A stretch of 64,000 nucleotides of DNA from Planctomycetota bacterium (GTDB taxonomy: Bacteria; Planctomycetota; UBA1135; GCA-002686595), in assembly GCA_016712565.1 (NCBI GenBank), contig JADJQU010000001.1, positions 372,001 through 436,000 on the forward strand, written 5' to 3'. Below the pieces are notes generated by a model. The model did not search any database, had not been told where the DNA came from, and worked only from the letters and a program-made list of their open reading frames with translations. The stretch's first letter is position 1, and every line of letters starts with the position of its first letter. The position numbers were made by a program, and so were the translations under genes. Of the stretch, positions 36,074 through 47,782 are shown one piece after another.

Positions 36074-36337
36074 CTAGAAGATCGACGCGTCGAGCAGGCT
36101 GTAGGCGATGCGCGAGCTCGTGACCGCGATGTCGTTGATGCGCCTCGCGTGCAGTTGCGGATCGCCGCCGCAGAAGGGGCAGTCCACCGGCATCGGGTCG
36201 TCCGTGGCGGCGGGCAGCACGTCCTGGCCCGCCTGAACGCGCGGAGCGTGGAGGACCCTGCCGGGCGCGGCTCCAAGTCCGAGGCTCAGAACGAAGGCGA
36301 AGCCCAAGGTCGATGCGGCGAGGAGCAGGCGCTTCAT
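36074..36337 (-). CDS. Small exported protein with CxxC motif
   Basis: 87 residues from ATG 36337; longer frames upstream are unlikely. Signal peptide MKRLLLAASTLGFAFVLSLGLGAA, then a ~60-residue mature part with DCPFCGGDPQLH (CxxC plus a nearby His) and a helical tail INDIAVTSSRIAYSLLDASIF. The CPFCGG motif is zinc-ribbon- or redox-like. Small size, export and position upstream of the oxidoreductase unit suggest a metal-binding or redox accessory, but no family was recognised. Confidence 0.68.
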   Translation of the reverse strand: MKRLLLAASTLGFAFVLSLGLGAAPGRVLHAPRVQAGQDVLPAATDDPMPVDCPFCGGDPQLHARRINDIAVTSSRIAYSLLDASIF

Positions 36338-36593
36338 GGCGTTTGGGGGCGGCCGACGGGCCTTGCCCTGGCCCCAAGATACGACCGTTCGGGGCCCGGA
36401 CAAGAGCCCAATCCGCCGCGCCGCCGATACTGCCCCGCATGGCTGCGGAAACAGGCATAAACTGTTGATTCGTAAGCAATTATGGCCGCTGTGGCGGGCT
36501 GGACCGGAATCGGCCCCGGCGGGGCCGCCAGGGCCCCTCGGAGGGGGGGGCGGCGCGAACATCCGCAGCCATGCGGGGCAGTCAGGGGGGGCG

Positions 36594-39440
36594 CTACCGC
36601 TCCCGCGGGGGCACCCGCTCCGCCAACTCGCGGAAGCGCGGGTCGGATCGCAGGTCCTCGTAGTCGGGAAGCTCGTCCAGCCGAGCGCGATCGGAGAATC
36701 CCGCGCGGATCGCGGCTTCGAGCTGGTCCAGGGCCTGGGTGACCCACTCCGTCCGCTCGGCGGTCCGCTCGTCGGGCTCGAGGGAGGCGTCCGCCGCCGC
36801 ATGGCGGGCGCAATGCCAGAGGGTCTCGAAGGCCTGGAATTGCACATCCACGCGCACCGCGTTCAAGGCCAGGGCCCCCTGGACCGTCTCCACCGCCCGG
36901 GAGCGCTCGTTCCTCGCCAGTTCCACCTCGGCACGCTGCAGCAGGCAGGCCGAGGCGCTGGCCACCACCGAGGGGTGGTTGGGCAGATTCCGGCGCACGT
37001 TCTCGATCATGGCCACGGCACGGTCCGCGTCCTCCCCGGCCCCCGCGAGGTCCCGGCGCTCCAGGCGCGTCGCGGAACGGGCGGCCAGGGCCGAGCAGAG
37101 CAGGAAGGGGAACTCGTGGTTGTCCGGCTCACTCTGGAACAGCAGTTCGCCGTGCTCGATCGCCACCGCCAGGGCTTCCTCGGCCGCGGAGAACTGGCCC
37201 TGGTTGATGCGCTGGATGCCCAGATTCGCCGCCAGCCCCACGAGGCCCCGCCGCGCGTTGGGGTCCTCGGGGAATTCCGCCGCCAGTTGGCGGCCCCGGT
37301 CCAGGGCCGAGCTCAGCACGTGCTCGGCCTTGGCCGGGTCCGACGTCATCAGGCTCAGGCCGTAGTTGACCGAATTCTCCAGGAACTGCTCGCGAGTGCT
37401 GCGCGAGGGGTTGGGCCCCGAAACGATCTCGAGCAGCAGATTCCAGGCCTCGGCCTCCAGGGCTTCGGTTCCCTGCCCCCGGTCGAGGCGCTTGCCGCAG
37501 ATGGCCGCGAAGGAGAGCGCCGAGGCCAGGGCCTCGGACATCTGGGTGTCCTGGGGGGCGGCCGCGTGCGCGCGCCGCGCCACCTCCAGGGCCTGTCCGA
37601 AGTGCTCGTAGGCCGCGTCGAATTCACCCTGGCGGAAGGCCACCAGCCCGAGGTTCGAGGTGACGCTGACCAGGCAGTGGCTGTAGGTCAGGTTCTCGGG
37701 AACGGCCGCGGCCAGGGGCGTCGCCGTGGCCAGGCTCTCCTCCAGGGCCGCGCGGGCAGCTTCGTGCTCGTCCGCGCGCAGATGGCGCGCGCCCACCATC
37801 CCCAGGGCGGAGGCCAGCACGTAGCGCGTGTCGAGGTCGGCCGCTCCCTCGCCGACCAGGGCCCGCGCGCGGTCCACGGCCAACTGATATTGGGCCAGGG
37901 CGTCCTCCTCGCGGCCCAGGGTCGCCAGGACGTCTCCCATGGAGCGCGCCGTGCGCGCCATCTCGCGCCGCACCCCCAGATTCGTGGGATCGTCCAGCTG
38001 CAGCCTGCCGTAGAAGTCCAAGGCACGCTCCAGGAGCTGGGTGCGCACCGGATCGAAGCGCGGCACCTCGCGCAGGTCGTCGCTGCCCACCGTGACGAGC
38101 ATCTCGTCGATGGCGTCGAAGGCGCGCTGGAAGTTGCGCTCGGCCCGCGCGGTTTCCTGCTGCTCCCCGGCCAGGGCCGTGGCGAGGTCGGCGTTCCTGG
38201 CCTCCAGCTCCGTCTTGGCGGCGCGCAAGTCCGTGTTGAGCAGGCGCTCCCGGTCCGCGGCCCGCGAGGCCAGCACGGCGTAGCCCATGGGACCTCCGAC
38301 GAACAGCAGCACGCCCAGCACCAGGGCCGCCGTGCCCGTGGGATTGCGCTCCACCCAACGGCGGGCCCGCAGGAGAGCCCCGGTCGGGCGCGCGGCGATG
38401 GGCTTGCGCTCCAGGACCCGCGACAGGTCCTGGGCGAGGGCCGCGGCCGAGCCGTAGCGGCGCGCGGGGTCGAGCTCCATGGCCACGTCGCAAACGGTCT
38501 GGACGTCGATCGACACGTCCGGATTGCGGCGCGAGAGCGGCTCGTGCACGCCCGCGGCGATTTTCTGCGCCAAGAGCGGCGCCATCTCGGCCTGGAACGG
38601 CAGCGCCAGCGTCAGGCACTCCACCAGCGAAACGCCCAGGGAATACACGTCGCCGCGGATCTCGGCGGAGTCCTCCCCGCGGCCCGCGCGGCCGCTGATC
38701 ACCTCGGGCGGCATGTAGGGCATGGACCCCAACTGGGCGCCCGTGTTCGTGAGCTTGGAAGCGCCCGTGCGGCTCGCCAGGCCGAAGTCCAGGAGTCGCG
38801 CCCGCCCGTCGGTGGTCAGCATCACGTTCGACGGCTTGACGTCGCGGTGGACGATGCCGCGCGCGTGGGCGTGCTCCAGGGCCTCGGCCACCTGGCGCGC
38901 GATTTCCAGGCAGGCGCGGGTCCAACTGCCCTCGAAGACCGGAGCGGCGGCGCAGGGCTTGCCGCACAGCGCCGTGACCGCCGCGCCCAGGTCGCGGCCG
39001 GCCAGCGAGGAGGGCGAGCGTCCCGCGAACTGCTTCAACACATCGCCCAGCGACGCGCCCTCCACCAGCTCCATGGCGAAGAACGGCACGCCGCCGTCCT
39101 CGGCAAAGGAGTAGATCTGCACGATGCCGGGGTGCGAGAGCCGCGCCACGGCCTCCACCTCGCGGCGGAAGCGGTCCTTGGCCTGGGGCACGAAGAGCTG
39201 CTCGGGCCGGATCAGCTTGAGCGCCACGCGTCGGCCGAGGCCCGGATCCAGGGCCGCGTAGACCACGCCCATGCCGCCGCCGCCCAGGCGTTCGAGGACG
39301 CGGAACGGGCCCATGCGCTCCGGCACGGGCGTCGGGCCGTCGCCGCCCATGAGACCCGCGCGCTCCAGGGCCAGGATGCGGTCGCGCACCACGGCGCTGG
39401 TGGAGGAGTGCCGGCGGGCGAATTCGTCGTAGGACTTCAC
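36594..39440 (-). CDS. Transmembrane Ser/Thr kinase with TPR-like C-terminus
   Basis: 948 residues as read from GTG 39440. Kinase domain ~44-330: GGGGMGVVY, Lys75, HRDVKPSN (His198-Asn205), DFG Asp218, MPPE. Membrane helix at ~400 (AALVLGVLLFVGGPMGYAVLA), a short coiled coil, then helical tetratricopeptide-like repeats to the end. The true start may be ATG 39570. That frame reads MSEFQDRSAAPGGGHPG...VEE, and one base removed at 39478-39482 would join it to LVFLYLEEREQGLVKSYDEFARR, which resembles the N-terminal helix usual in planctomycetal kinases. The kinase proper is intact either way. Signal and targets unknown. Confidence 0.92.
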   Translation of the reverse strand: MKSYDEFARRHSSTSAVVRDRILALERAGLMGGDGPTPVPERMGPFRVLERLGGGGMGVVYAALDPGLGRRVALKLIRPEQLFVPQAKDRFRREVEAVARLSHPGIVQIYSFAEDGGVPFFAMELVEGASLGDVLKQFAGRSPSSLAGRDLGAAVTALCGKPCAAAPVFEGSWTRACLEIARQVAEALEHAHARGIVHRDVKPSNVMLTTDGRARLLDFGLASRTGASKLTNTGAQLGSMPYMPPEVISGRAGRGEDSAEIRGDVYSLGVSLVECLTLALPFQAEMAPLLAQKIAAGVHEPLSRRNPDVSIDVQTVCDVAMELDPARRYGSAAALAQDLSRVLERKPIAARPTGALLRARRWVERNPTGTAALVLGVLLFVGGPMGYAVLASRAADRERLLNTDLRAAKTELEARNADLATALAGEQQETARAERNFQRAFDAIDEMLVTVGSDDLREVPRFDPVRTQLLERALDFYGRLQLDDPTNLGVRREMARTARSMGDVLATLGREEDALAQYQLAVDRARALVGEGAADLDTRYVLASALGMVGARHLRADEHEAARAALEESLATATPLAAAVPENLTYSHCLVSVTSNLGLVAFRQGEFDAAYEHFGQALEVARRAHAAAPQDTQMSEALASALSFAAICGKRLDRGQGTEALEAEAWNLLLEIVSGPNPSRSTREQFLENSVNYGLSLMTSDPAKAEHVLSSALDRGRQLAAEFPEDPNARRGLVGLAANLGIQRINQGQFSAAEEALAVAIEHGELLFQSEPDNHEFPFLLCSALAARSATRLERRDLAGAGEDADRAVAMIENVRRNLPNHPSVVASASACLLQRAEVELARNERSRAVETVQGALALNAVRVDVQFQAFETLWHCARHAAADASLEPDERTAERTEWVTQALDQLEAAIRAGFSDRARLDELPDYEDLRSDPRFRELAERVPPRER

Positions 39441-39625
39441 CAGCCCCTGCTCGCGCTCCTCCAGATAAAGGAAGACGAGGCTCCTCCACGGCGTCGCGGC
39501 CCCCCGCGCCGCCCTTCAGCCCGGGATGGCCGCCCCCAGGGGCGGCACTGCGATCCTGGAACTCGGACATGACTTCAGCATCCCCTCCCCAGCGCGGGTC
39601 CGCAACCGCCGCGGGTCAGGACGCG

Positions 39626-41104
39626 CTACGGATGCAGGGTCTCGGTGTGGAAAGTTTTTCCGTGGCCGTCGACCATTTCGAGCGTGAGCACGCCCGCGGC
39701 ATCGATGGCGATCAGGCCGAAATTGAACCACCCCAGGGCCTCCCCGTAGCTCGCGGGCTCCGCGTTCGGTCCGTGGAAGAAGCGCCGGCGCGGGTGGAAC
39801 GTGGGGTCCAGCTCCTGCCGCGGAAAGAGGCCCGCGCTCAAGGGGCCCGCGACGAATTCGTGCACCTTGAACTCGGGCGTGGCGGGAAAGGGCGTGTACT
39901 CGAAACCCGTGGCGAAGTGCACGTCCGTGGTGAGCCACACGGTGTGGTTCACGCCGCCCGCGCGCAGGTGTTCGAACAGGCCCGCGAGCTCCCGTTCGAA
40001 GCCCGTTCCCGAGTCGCCGTCGGCCCAGCCGTCGCGCGCGTTGGCGCTGCCCGTGGGAATCCCGATCGGCACGCTGGAGATCACCACGCGCCAGGTGGCG
40101 TCGCTCTGGGCGAGCGCGCGCTCGAGCCAGATCCGCTGCTCCCGGCCGAGCTGGGTTTTCGGCGCGGGCCCGTCGTCCCGAAGGTCATTGGCATCGCGAT
40201 GGCCGCGGTTGTCCAGGAAGAACAGCTCCAGGTGCTTGCCGCGCCGCACCGAGCGGTACAGGGGGCCCGCCGGCGGCACGGGGTTGTATTCCCGCAGGGC
40301 CGCGAGGCCCAGCGGCATCAAGTGGACTTCCGGCGTGGCTGGGGCCGCGCTGCGCCCGTCACCCGCGGGCGAGAAGTCGTTGACCACCTCGTGGTCGTCC
40401 CACACGGAATAGCAGGGGACCCGCGCGAGCAATTCACGCAGCCCGGCGTCCTCGCGGGCGTAGCGCCAGTGCGCGCGGAAGTCCTCCAGTTGGAACGAGG
40501 GCTCGAACGCCCCGGGGACCTGCTGGTTTCCGAAGCGACCGCGACCCTCGATCCGGCCGTCGGCGTAGATCATGTCCCCCAGGGCCACGAAGAAGTCCGG
40601 CCGCCGTTCGAGCATTCGCGGCAGGATGGCGAAGCCCAGCTGCTCGTCGCGCCCGACGTTCTGGCCCCCCAGGTCGCCGCTCCAGGCGAAGCGCACCGGC
40701 CGCGGATCGTCGGCGGCGGCGGCGGTGACGAAGCTCCCTTCCAGGCACTGGGCGCCCTCGGGAATCCCGTGCAGGGGCGCGTCGGCCGCCGTGACCCGCA
40801 CGCGGTGCTCGACTCCTGGAGCGAGACCCAGGATGGGCTGTGTCGCGCAGAAGTCCGTGGAGGCGTCGACGGCGCAGGAGGCACTCCCCAGGGTCCTCCC
40901 GCGGGCGTCCCGGACCTCGAAGGCCAGGAATCCCGCGCGGTCGGCCCGGCTCCAGATCAGGGCCCGATCCGCTCCCACTTCGCCCACGGCCAGACCGGCG
41001 GACGGGGCGTAGGTCGGAACGGGGTCTTGATCTTCACCCGTGCGCGGGGTCGCGGCGCAGGAGACGAGCAGGACGAGCGCGAGGGCGGCGAGCTTCTGGA
41101 CCAT
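39626..41104 (-). CDS. PhoD-like alkaline phosphatase D lipoprotein
   Basis: 492 residues from ATG 41104. Lipobox LLVSC (Cys16) predicts a lipidated, exported enzyme. N-terminal Fn3-like domain (to ~120), then the PhoD metallophosphatase domain: SGDLGGQ, VALGDMIYADGR, YSVWDDHEV (metal and catalytic Asp/His) and VWLTTDVHFATGFEY. PhoD enzymes hydrolyse phosphodiesters and monoesters, using Fe and Ca in characterised members. No Pho box or other phosphate gene is seen nearby. The gene follows the start of the kinase gene on the same strand and is probably expressed on its own. Confidence 0.92.
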   Translation of the reverse strand: MVQKLAALALVLLVSCAATPRTGEDQDPVPTYAPSAGLAVGEVGADRALIWSRADRAGFLAFEVRDARGRTLGSASCAVDASTDFCATQPILGLAPGVEHRVRVTAADAPLHGIPEGAQCLEGSFVTAAAADDPRPVRFAWSGDLGGQNVGRDEQLGFAILPRMLERRPDFFVALGDMIYADGRIEGRGRFGNQQVPGAFEPSFQLEDFRAHWRYAREDAGLRELLARVPCYSVWDDHEVVNDFSPAGDGRSAAPATPEVHLMPLGLAALREYNPVPPAGPLYRSVRRGKHLELFFLDNRGHRDANDLRDDGPAPKTQLGREQRIWLERALAQSDATWRVVISSVPIGIPTGSANARDGWADGDSGTGFERELAGLFEHLRAGGVNHTVWLTTDVHFATGFEYTPFPATPEFKVHEFVAGPLSAGLFPRQELDPTFHPRRRFFHGPNAEPASYGEALGWFNFGLIAIDAAGVLTLEMVDGHGKTFHTETLHP

Positions 41105-41321
41105 GGCCGAATCCTAGTGTCCCGAGCCAGGAGTCCACCGACCCAGTCGGCCCTCCCGCGGCTCCCCGGCCCAGCGGCCGCACCTCCGACTGTTGCAGCG
41201 AAGACGCGCCGTCGCGGCCCCTGGCCGGGAAACCGCATTCAGGCCGCCTGGACCCACCGGCTCTTGGATCCGGACACCGGCGCCGGTTGCGGCGGCTCGA
41301 ATCGGGGCCCAAGATGGCCCC

Positions 41322-42431
41322 ATGAAGCCCGCGCTCCTTCTGGGAATCCTCGGTGGAGCCCTGGCGCTCTACGCCGCCCACGTCAGCGTCAACGTCGGCT
41401 GGGGCCGCTGGGTCGAGGACGCGCGGCAGATCTTCGGTGGCGAGACCCGCCAGCTCACCGTGGGGTTCCTGCCGGTCACCTGCCACCTGACCTGCCCGGT
41501 GGTCGACTGGACCACGCGCCACTCGGAATCCGGCGCGCTCTACCAGAGCAAGCGCTACACGGAATTCCCGACCATGTGCGAGGACCTGCTGGAGGGTAGC
41601 CTGGGAGCCGCGTTCCTCAACGCGCCCATGGCGATCCAGATGGCGCTCAAGGGCTATCCGGTGAAGCTCGTCTCCCTGGGCCACCGCGACGGCTCGGCCA
41701 TCGTGGTCCCCTCGGGTTCGCCTTTCCAGCAGTTCACCGACCTCAAGGGGAAGCGCATCCTGATCCCCTCCAAGGCCTCGAACCAGCAGCTCTGGTTCGG
41801 CCGCCTGTGCAAGCAATCGGGACTCGCGCTGACGGACTTCGACCTCGTGGTGTGCCCGCCGCCGGAGATGCCCGCGATGCTCGAGACCGGGCAATGCGAC
41901 GCCTACATCGTCGGCGAGCCGTGGTGCGCCAAGGCGGAACTCGCCGGAATCGGACGCGTGCTGCTGCAGGTCAAGGACTCCTGGCCGAACTTCATTTCCT
42001 GCGGCCTGGTGGTGCGTCAGGACCTGATCGACCACCAACGCGGCCTGGTGCAGGAGATCGTCGACGGCATCCACGGCTCGGGCCTGTGGCTCGAGCAGGG
42101 CGTCGGGAACCGCGCCAGCGCCGCCGAGGTGGCCGGCAAGTACTACTTCAACCAGGATCCCAAGCTCCTGGAATTCGTGCTCTCGAAGCCCGTGGACCGC
42201 GTGCGCTACGACCACCTGACGCCGCTCCAGGGCGACTTCGAGGAGATCATGGCCCTGGCGGTCGAGGTGGGCATGTTCGAGAAGACGCTGCCCTTCGAGA
42301 GCTTCGTGGACACGAGCTTCTCCCTGGACGCCTCCAAGGTCGCGCTGCCGATGCCGCCCGACGACGGCCAGGGGCTCTCCTCCGGCACGCTCCTCTTGGC
42401 ACCCAAGCCGGGCGGAAAACCCGTCAAGTGA
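41322..42431 (+). CDS. ABC importer substrate-binding protein, nitrate/sulfonate type
   Basis: 369 residues from ATG 41322; an N-terminal hydrophobic stretch (MKPALLLGILGGALALYAAHV) acts as signal or anchor. Periplasmic-binding fold of the NrtA/SsuA/TauA group: LTVGFLPVTCHLTCPVVDW, LLEGSLGAAFLNAPMAIQMALKG, DLKGKRILIPSKASNQQ, CDAYIVGEPWCAKAEL. The His/Cys-rich HLTCPVVD near residue 55 is unlike common family members and may bear on ligand choice. The stop overlaps the permease start (GTGA). Ligand unknown: nitrate, sulfonate, bicarbonate or a thiamin precursor are all possible for this family. Confidence 0.9.
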   Translation: MKPALLLGILGGALALYAAHVSVNVGWGRWVEDARQIFGGETRQLTVGFLPVTCHLTCPVVDWTTRHSESGALYQSKRYTEFPTMCEDLLEGSLGAAFLNAPMAIQMALKGYPVKLVSLGHRDGSAIVVPSGSPFQQFTDLKGKRILIPSKASNQQLWFGRLCKQSGLALTDFDLVVCPPPEMPAMLETGQCDAYIVGEPWCAKAELAGIGRVLLQVKDSWPNFISCGLVVRQDLIDHQRGLVQEIVDGIHGSGLWLEQGVGNRASAAEVAGKYYFNQDPKLLEFVLSKPVDRVRYDHLTPLQGDFEEIMALAVEVGMFEKTLPFESFVDTSFSLDASKVALPMPPDDGQGLSSGTLLLAPKPGGKPVK

Positions 42432-43216
42432 AGCGCGGCGAGCGCATCCTCTTGCCGCTCGCCTTCGCCGGCGCGCTGCTGCTCCTTTGGAGCCAGTGGG
42501 CGAAGGGCGGAGGCGGAGGCGTGACCGACTTCCCCACGCCCGCGGAGACCCTGCGGGGCTTCCAGCACCTCCTCGGCACCCCTCCCGGCGAGCCCGCGCC
42601 CCTGCTCCTCAAGCACGTGGTGGCGAGCCTGTTCCGCACCACCTTCGGCTTCCTGTTCGCCGCGCTCTTGGGGATTCCCCTGGGCCTCTTGCTCGGCATG
42701 TCCGCCCGTGCCCACGCGGCCCTCAATTGGCTGGTGCAGTTCCTGCGGCCGATTTCGCCCATCGCGCTGATCCCGATCTCGATCATGGTCTTCCGCGGTG
42801 ACGACCTGCGGGCGGTGTTCCTGATCTTCTACGCCGCCTTCTTCCCGATCGCGATCACCACGGCCGCCGCGGCGAGTTCGGTGCCGCCGGTCTACGTGCG
42901 CGCGGGACGCAACTTCGGCTTGAAGGGCCTGGCGCTCGTGCGGCAGGTGATCGTCCCCGCCGCGCTGCCGCAGATCGTGACCTCCCTGCGCGTCGCCGCC
43001 GGCATTTCCTGGCTCGTCGTGGTGGCCGCCGAGATGCTCGGCGTGCAGGGCGGGCTGGGCTGGCTGATCATCGACGCGCGCTACCAGGGCGCGCGCACGG
43101 ACCTGATCGTGGGCACGATCCTGATCATCGGCGTCCTCGGCCTTGGCATCGACCTCCTGCTGCGCCGACTGGAGCGCCATCCCCGCGTGAGCTGGAGCCG
43201 GCACGAGCATGGCTAG
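42428..43216 (+). CDS. ABC importer permease, nitrate/sulfonate type
   Basis: 262 residues from GTG 42428. About six membrane helices (LLPLAFAGALLLLWSQW, TTFGFLFAALLGIPLGLLLG, AVFLIFYAAFFPIAITTAAAA, LIVGTILIIGVLGLGIDLLL). The BPD_transp_1 EAA loop is readable as NFGLKGLALVRQVIVPAALPQIVTSLRVAAG. Belongs with the binding protein upstream and the ATPase downstream, overlapping both genes; the three encode one importer. Stoichiometry is presumably a homodimeric permease, as is usual for SsuC-type proteins. Confidence 0.93.
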   Translation: MKRGERILLPLAFAGALLLLWSQWAKGGGGGVTDFPTPAETLRGFQHLLGTPPGEPAPLLLKHVVASLFRTTFGFLFAALLGIPLGLLLGMSARAHAALNWLVQFLRPISPIALIPISIMVFRGDDLRAVFLIFYAAFFPIAITTAAAASSVPPVYVRAGRNFGLKGLALVRQVIVPAALPQIVTSLRVAAGISWLVVVAAEMLGVQGGLGWLIIDARYQGARTDLIVGTILIIGVLGLGIDLLLRRLERHPRVSWSRHEHG

Positions 43217-43967
43217 CTCGCGCATCGAGGTCCAGGGCCTCTCGAAGTCCTTCGCGCGGCGCGGGGAAGCGCGGCTCCCCGTGCTGCAGTCCATCGACCT
43301 GCAAGTGGAGCCCGGCGAGTTCGTCTGCCTCCTGGGTCCCTCGGGTTGCGGCAAGTCGACGTTCCTCTCCATCGTCGGCGGCTTCGAGACGGCCGACGCG
43401 GGCAGCGTGTCCATCGACGGCGCGCCCGTGACCGGCCCCGATCCGCGTCGGATCCTCGTGTTCCAGGAGTACGGGATCTTCCCCTGGCTCTCGGTGGAGG
43501 AGAACCTGGGCTTCGGACTCCAGTCCCTGGTGCCCGCGGAGCGCGCGCGGCGCGTGGCCCACTGGGTCGAGGCCGTGGGCCTGGGCGGCTTCGAGAAGGC
43601 CCTGCCCGCGGCGCTCTCCGGCGGCATGCGCCAGCGCGTGGCCCTGGCCCGGGCTCTGGCGGTCGAACCCGAGGTGCTCCTGATGGACGAGCCCCTGGGC
43701 GCTCTCGATTCCCTGACGCGCCAGGCCATGCGGGCCGAGGTCGCCCGCCTGTGGCGCCGCCTGAAGCCCACGGTGGTGTTCGTGACCCACGACGTGGACG
43801 AGGCCGTGCTGCTGGCCGACCGCGTGGTGGTCATGAGCGCCCGCCCCGGCCGCATCGTCGAGATCGTCCCGGTCGCGATCCCGCACCCGCGCCGCTTCGG
43901 CGAACCGGACTACGTGACGGTCAAGCGCCGGCTCTATCGGCTGCTGGGACTCTCCGACGAGGTCTGA
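43209..43967 (+). CDS. ABC importer ATPase, nitrate/sulfonate type
   Basis: 252 residues, ATG 43209 overlapping the permease end by 8 bases. Complete NBD: Walker A LLGPSGCGKST, Q-loop VFQEYGIFPWLSVEENL, signature LSGGMRQRVALARAL, Walker B VLLMDEPLGALDSLTR, H-loop VFVTHDVDEAVLLADR. The sequence after the D-loop and the 'PRRFGEPDY' tail match SsuB/TauB/NrtD ATPases. Energises uptake by the two preceding proteins. Followed after 9 bases by mutM, which may be read through on the same transcript. Confidence 0.94.
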   Translation: MASSRIEVQGLSKSFARRGEARLPVLQSIDLQVEPGEFVCLLGPSGCGKSTFLSIVGGFETADAGSVSIDGAPVTGPDPRRILVFQEYGIFPWLSVEENLGFGLQSLVPAERARRVAHWVEAVGLGGFEKALPAALSGGMRQRVALARALAVEPEVLLMDEPLGALDSLTRQAMRAEVARLWRRLKPTVVFVTHDVDEAVLLADRVVVMSARPGRIVEIVPVAIPHPRRFGEPDYVTVKRRLYRLLGLSDEV

Positions 43968-43976
43968 GGGGCGAGC

Positions 43977-44843
43977 ATGCCCGAACTCCCCGAAGTCGAG
44001 ACCGTCGTGCGCCTGATCGAGCCCAGGCTCGCCGGGCGCACGGTCGTCGGCGCGCGCGTGCGCTGGGCGCGCACGGTGGGCAAGGCCGGGGTGGCGGAGT
44101 TCGAGCGCCGCATCGTCGGCGCGCGCGTCACCCGGGTCTGGCGCAGGGCCAAGTATCTGGTGTTCGATCTGTCGCGCGGCGGCCGCCCGGCGGGGCACCT
44201 GGTGGGCCACCTGCGCATGACCGGGCGCATGCACGTGGAGGATCCGGCCTGGGATGCCGGCGTCCACGTGCGCGTTTCGCTCAGCCTCGACGACGGCCGC
44301 GTGTTCCACTTCATCGACGTGCGCAAGTTCGGCCGTCTGGAGTTCGCGTGCGATCTCGAGGACGTGTTCGCCGCGATCGGCGTCGAGCCCCTGTCGGCCG
44401 AGTTCACGGCCGAGCGCTTTCACGCGCTGCTCGGCGCGCGCCGCAGGCGGCTCAAGCCCCTGCTGCTCGATCAGTCGATCGTGGCCGGACTGGGCAACAT
44501 CTACGTCGACGAGGCGCTGCATCAGGCGAAGCTCCACCCCCTGGCGTCTTCCCTGCGCGTGGATCCCGCCGCGGCCCGGCGCCTCCACGGCGCCATTCGC
44601 CGCACGCTGGCGGCGGCCATCGAGCGCGAGGGCTCGTCCTTCGACACCTTCTACCGGACGCCCGAGGGCAACCCCGGGAGCTACCAGGCGCGCTTTCGCG
44701 TCTACGGCCGCGAGGGCAAGCCCTGCCGCTCCTGCAAGACGCCGATCGTCAAGTTCACCGTGGGCCAGCGCGGCACCCACGTGTGTCCGACCTGCCAGCC
44801 GCGCCGGCCCGGGAGCCGGTCGCGCAAGCTGCGCCTAGGCTGA
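43977..44843 (+). CDS. mutM: Formamidopyrimidine-DNA glycosylase
   Basis: 288 residues, complete. MPELPEVETV gives the catalytic N-terminal Pro2 and Glu3, which excise 8-oxoguanine and formamidopyrimidines and cleave the strand. Conserved Lys59 (RRAKYL), H2TH region LLDQSIVAGLGNIYVDEALHQAKLHP, and C-terminal zinc finger CRSCKTPIVKFTVGQRGTHVCPTC with all four Cys. A short basic tail follows (RRPGSRSRKLRLG). Length is slightly above the usual ~270. Follows the ABC importer operon closely; the functional link is not obvious. Ends 3 bases from a convergent gene. Confidence 0.97.
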   Translation: MPELPEVETVVRLIEPRLAGRTVVGARVRWARTVGKAGVAEFERRIVGARVTRVWRRAKYLVFDLSRGGRPAGHLVGHLRMTGRMHVEDPAWDAGVHVRVSLSLDDGRVFHFIDVRKFGRLEFACDLEDVFAAIGVEPLSAEFTAERFHALLGARRRRLKPLLLDQSIVAGLGNIYVDEALHQAKLHPLASSLRVDPAAARRLHGAIRRTLAAAIEREGSSFDTFYRTPEGNPGSYQARFRVYGREGKPCRSCKTPIVKFTVGQRGTHVCPTCQPRRPGSRSRKLRLG

Positions 44844-44846
44844 CGA

Positions 44847-45335
44847 CTACTTCGTCGCGGCCGCGCCGGAGCGCTCGCGCCAGAGTTCGTCGAGGCGCTT
44901 CACCGCGGGCCATTGCTGGGCGCACATCGCCAGGTAGAGGGTCACGTCGGCGGGCGGGAATTCGCGGTCGAGTTCCGCCACGGCCCCGGGCAGTTTGGCC
45001 GCGTCGGGCGGGTTGCCGTCCAGGTCCTCGATCATGCCGTCCTCGTGCTTGACGCCGGTCTTGTCGAGGAATCCCGTCACCAGCCCCTTGTGGGTCTTCA
45101 GCAGGTAGGTGCCGAAGAGCTCGTAGGCAAGCTCGGTCTGGTTCTTGGCCAACAGGATCGAGCGCGCCTTCTTGGCGCGCTGGGGCATCGGCAGCTTGCG
45201 GATCGCCTGGGGCCTGAACTTCAGGGCCGCGGCCACCTCGGCGTCCAGGGGGCCGAAGCCCTGTTGGGAGAGGCTCTCGTAGAGGGCCAGGAAGCGCTCG
45301 TCGCCGAGCGCGCGCAGTTGTTCGAGCACTTGCAT
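44847..45335 (-). CDS. Hypothetical cytoplasmic protein
   Basis: 162 residues from ATG 45335. No signal or membrane segment; mostly helical with mixed charge (MQVLEQLRALGDERFLALYESLSQQGFGPLDAEVAAALKF, KKARSILLAKNQTELAYELFGTYLLKTHKGLVTGFLDKTG). The segment KTGVKHEDGMIEDLDGNPP is well defined. Composition and codon use are those of a real gene. Lies 26 bases after the speA stop on the same strand, so likely in the speA transcript. Not recognised. Confidence 0.78.
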   Translation of the reverse strand: MQVLEQLRALGDERFLALYESLSQQGFGPLDAEVAAALKFRPQAIRKLPMPQRAKKARSILLAKNQTELAYELFGTYLLKTHKGLVTGFLDKTGVKHEDGMIEDLDGNPPDAAKLPGAVAELDREFPPADVTLYLAMCAQQWPAVKRLDELWRERSGAAATK

Positions 45336-45361
45336 CTTGGTGGGCGGGGTGGGCCGCGTGT

Positions 45362-47467
<2,106 letters not shown>

Positions 47468-47782
47468 CGTGCTTGGAGCGTGGGGGGCGCGCTCCGGGGC
47501 GCGCCGTGCGGGGGTCGTGCGGGTCGTGGGGCGACCTGGCGCGGCCGAGGGTGGGAACGATCGCTGGCGAGACTTCTCCCAGGCTAGGGGGGGAAGTATA
47601 TCGAGAAGCGCTCGGCCGGGGTCCGGCGCGGCGGGCCGACGAAAGCCGCCCGAGGCGCGGAGCCGGCTCGGTCGGAGCGGCGCGCCCCGAGGGGCTCGGG
47701 CCCGTTGGTCCCCCCGGCGGTTCGGACGGGCGGTTCGGACGGGCGTTTCCCTGCGCTGGGCTCCACCCTCCGGCCGGATAGC
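47468..47782. other. Divergent intergenic region upstream of speA
   Basis: 315 bases between speA (minus) and the PLP dehydratase gene (plus). Very G+C-rich, no gene, no clear operator or riboswitch. A short IR (GGCGCG/CGCGCC) lies near the speA start but is not distinctive. Promoters for both genes must be here. Confidence 0.45.
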
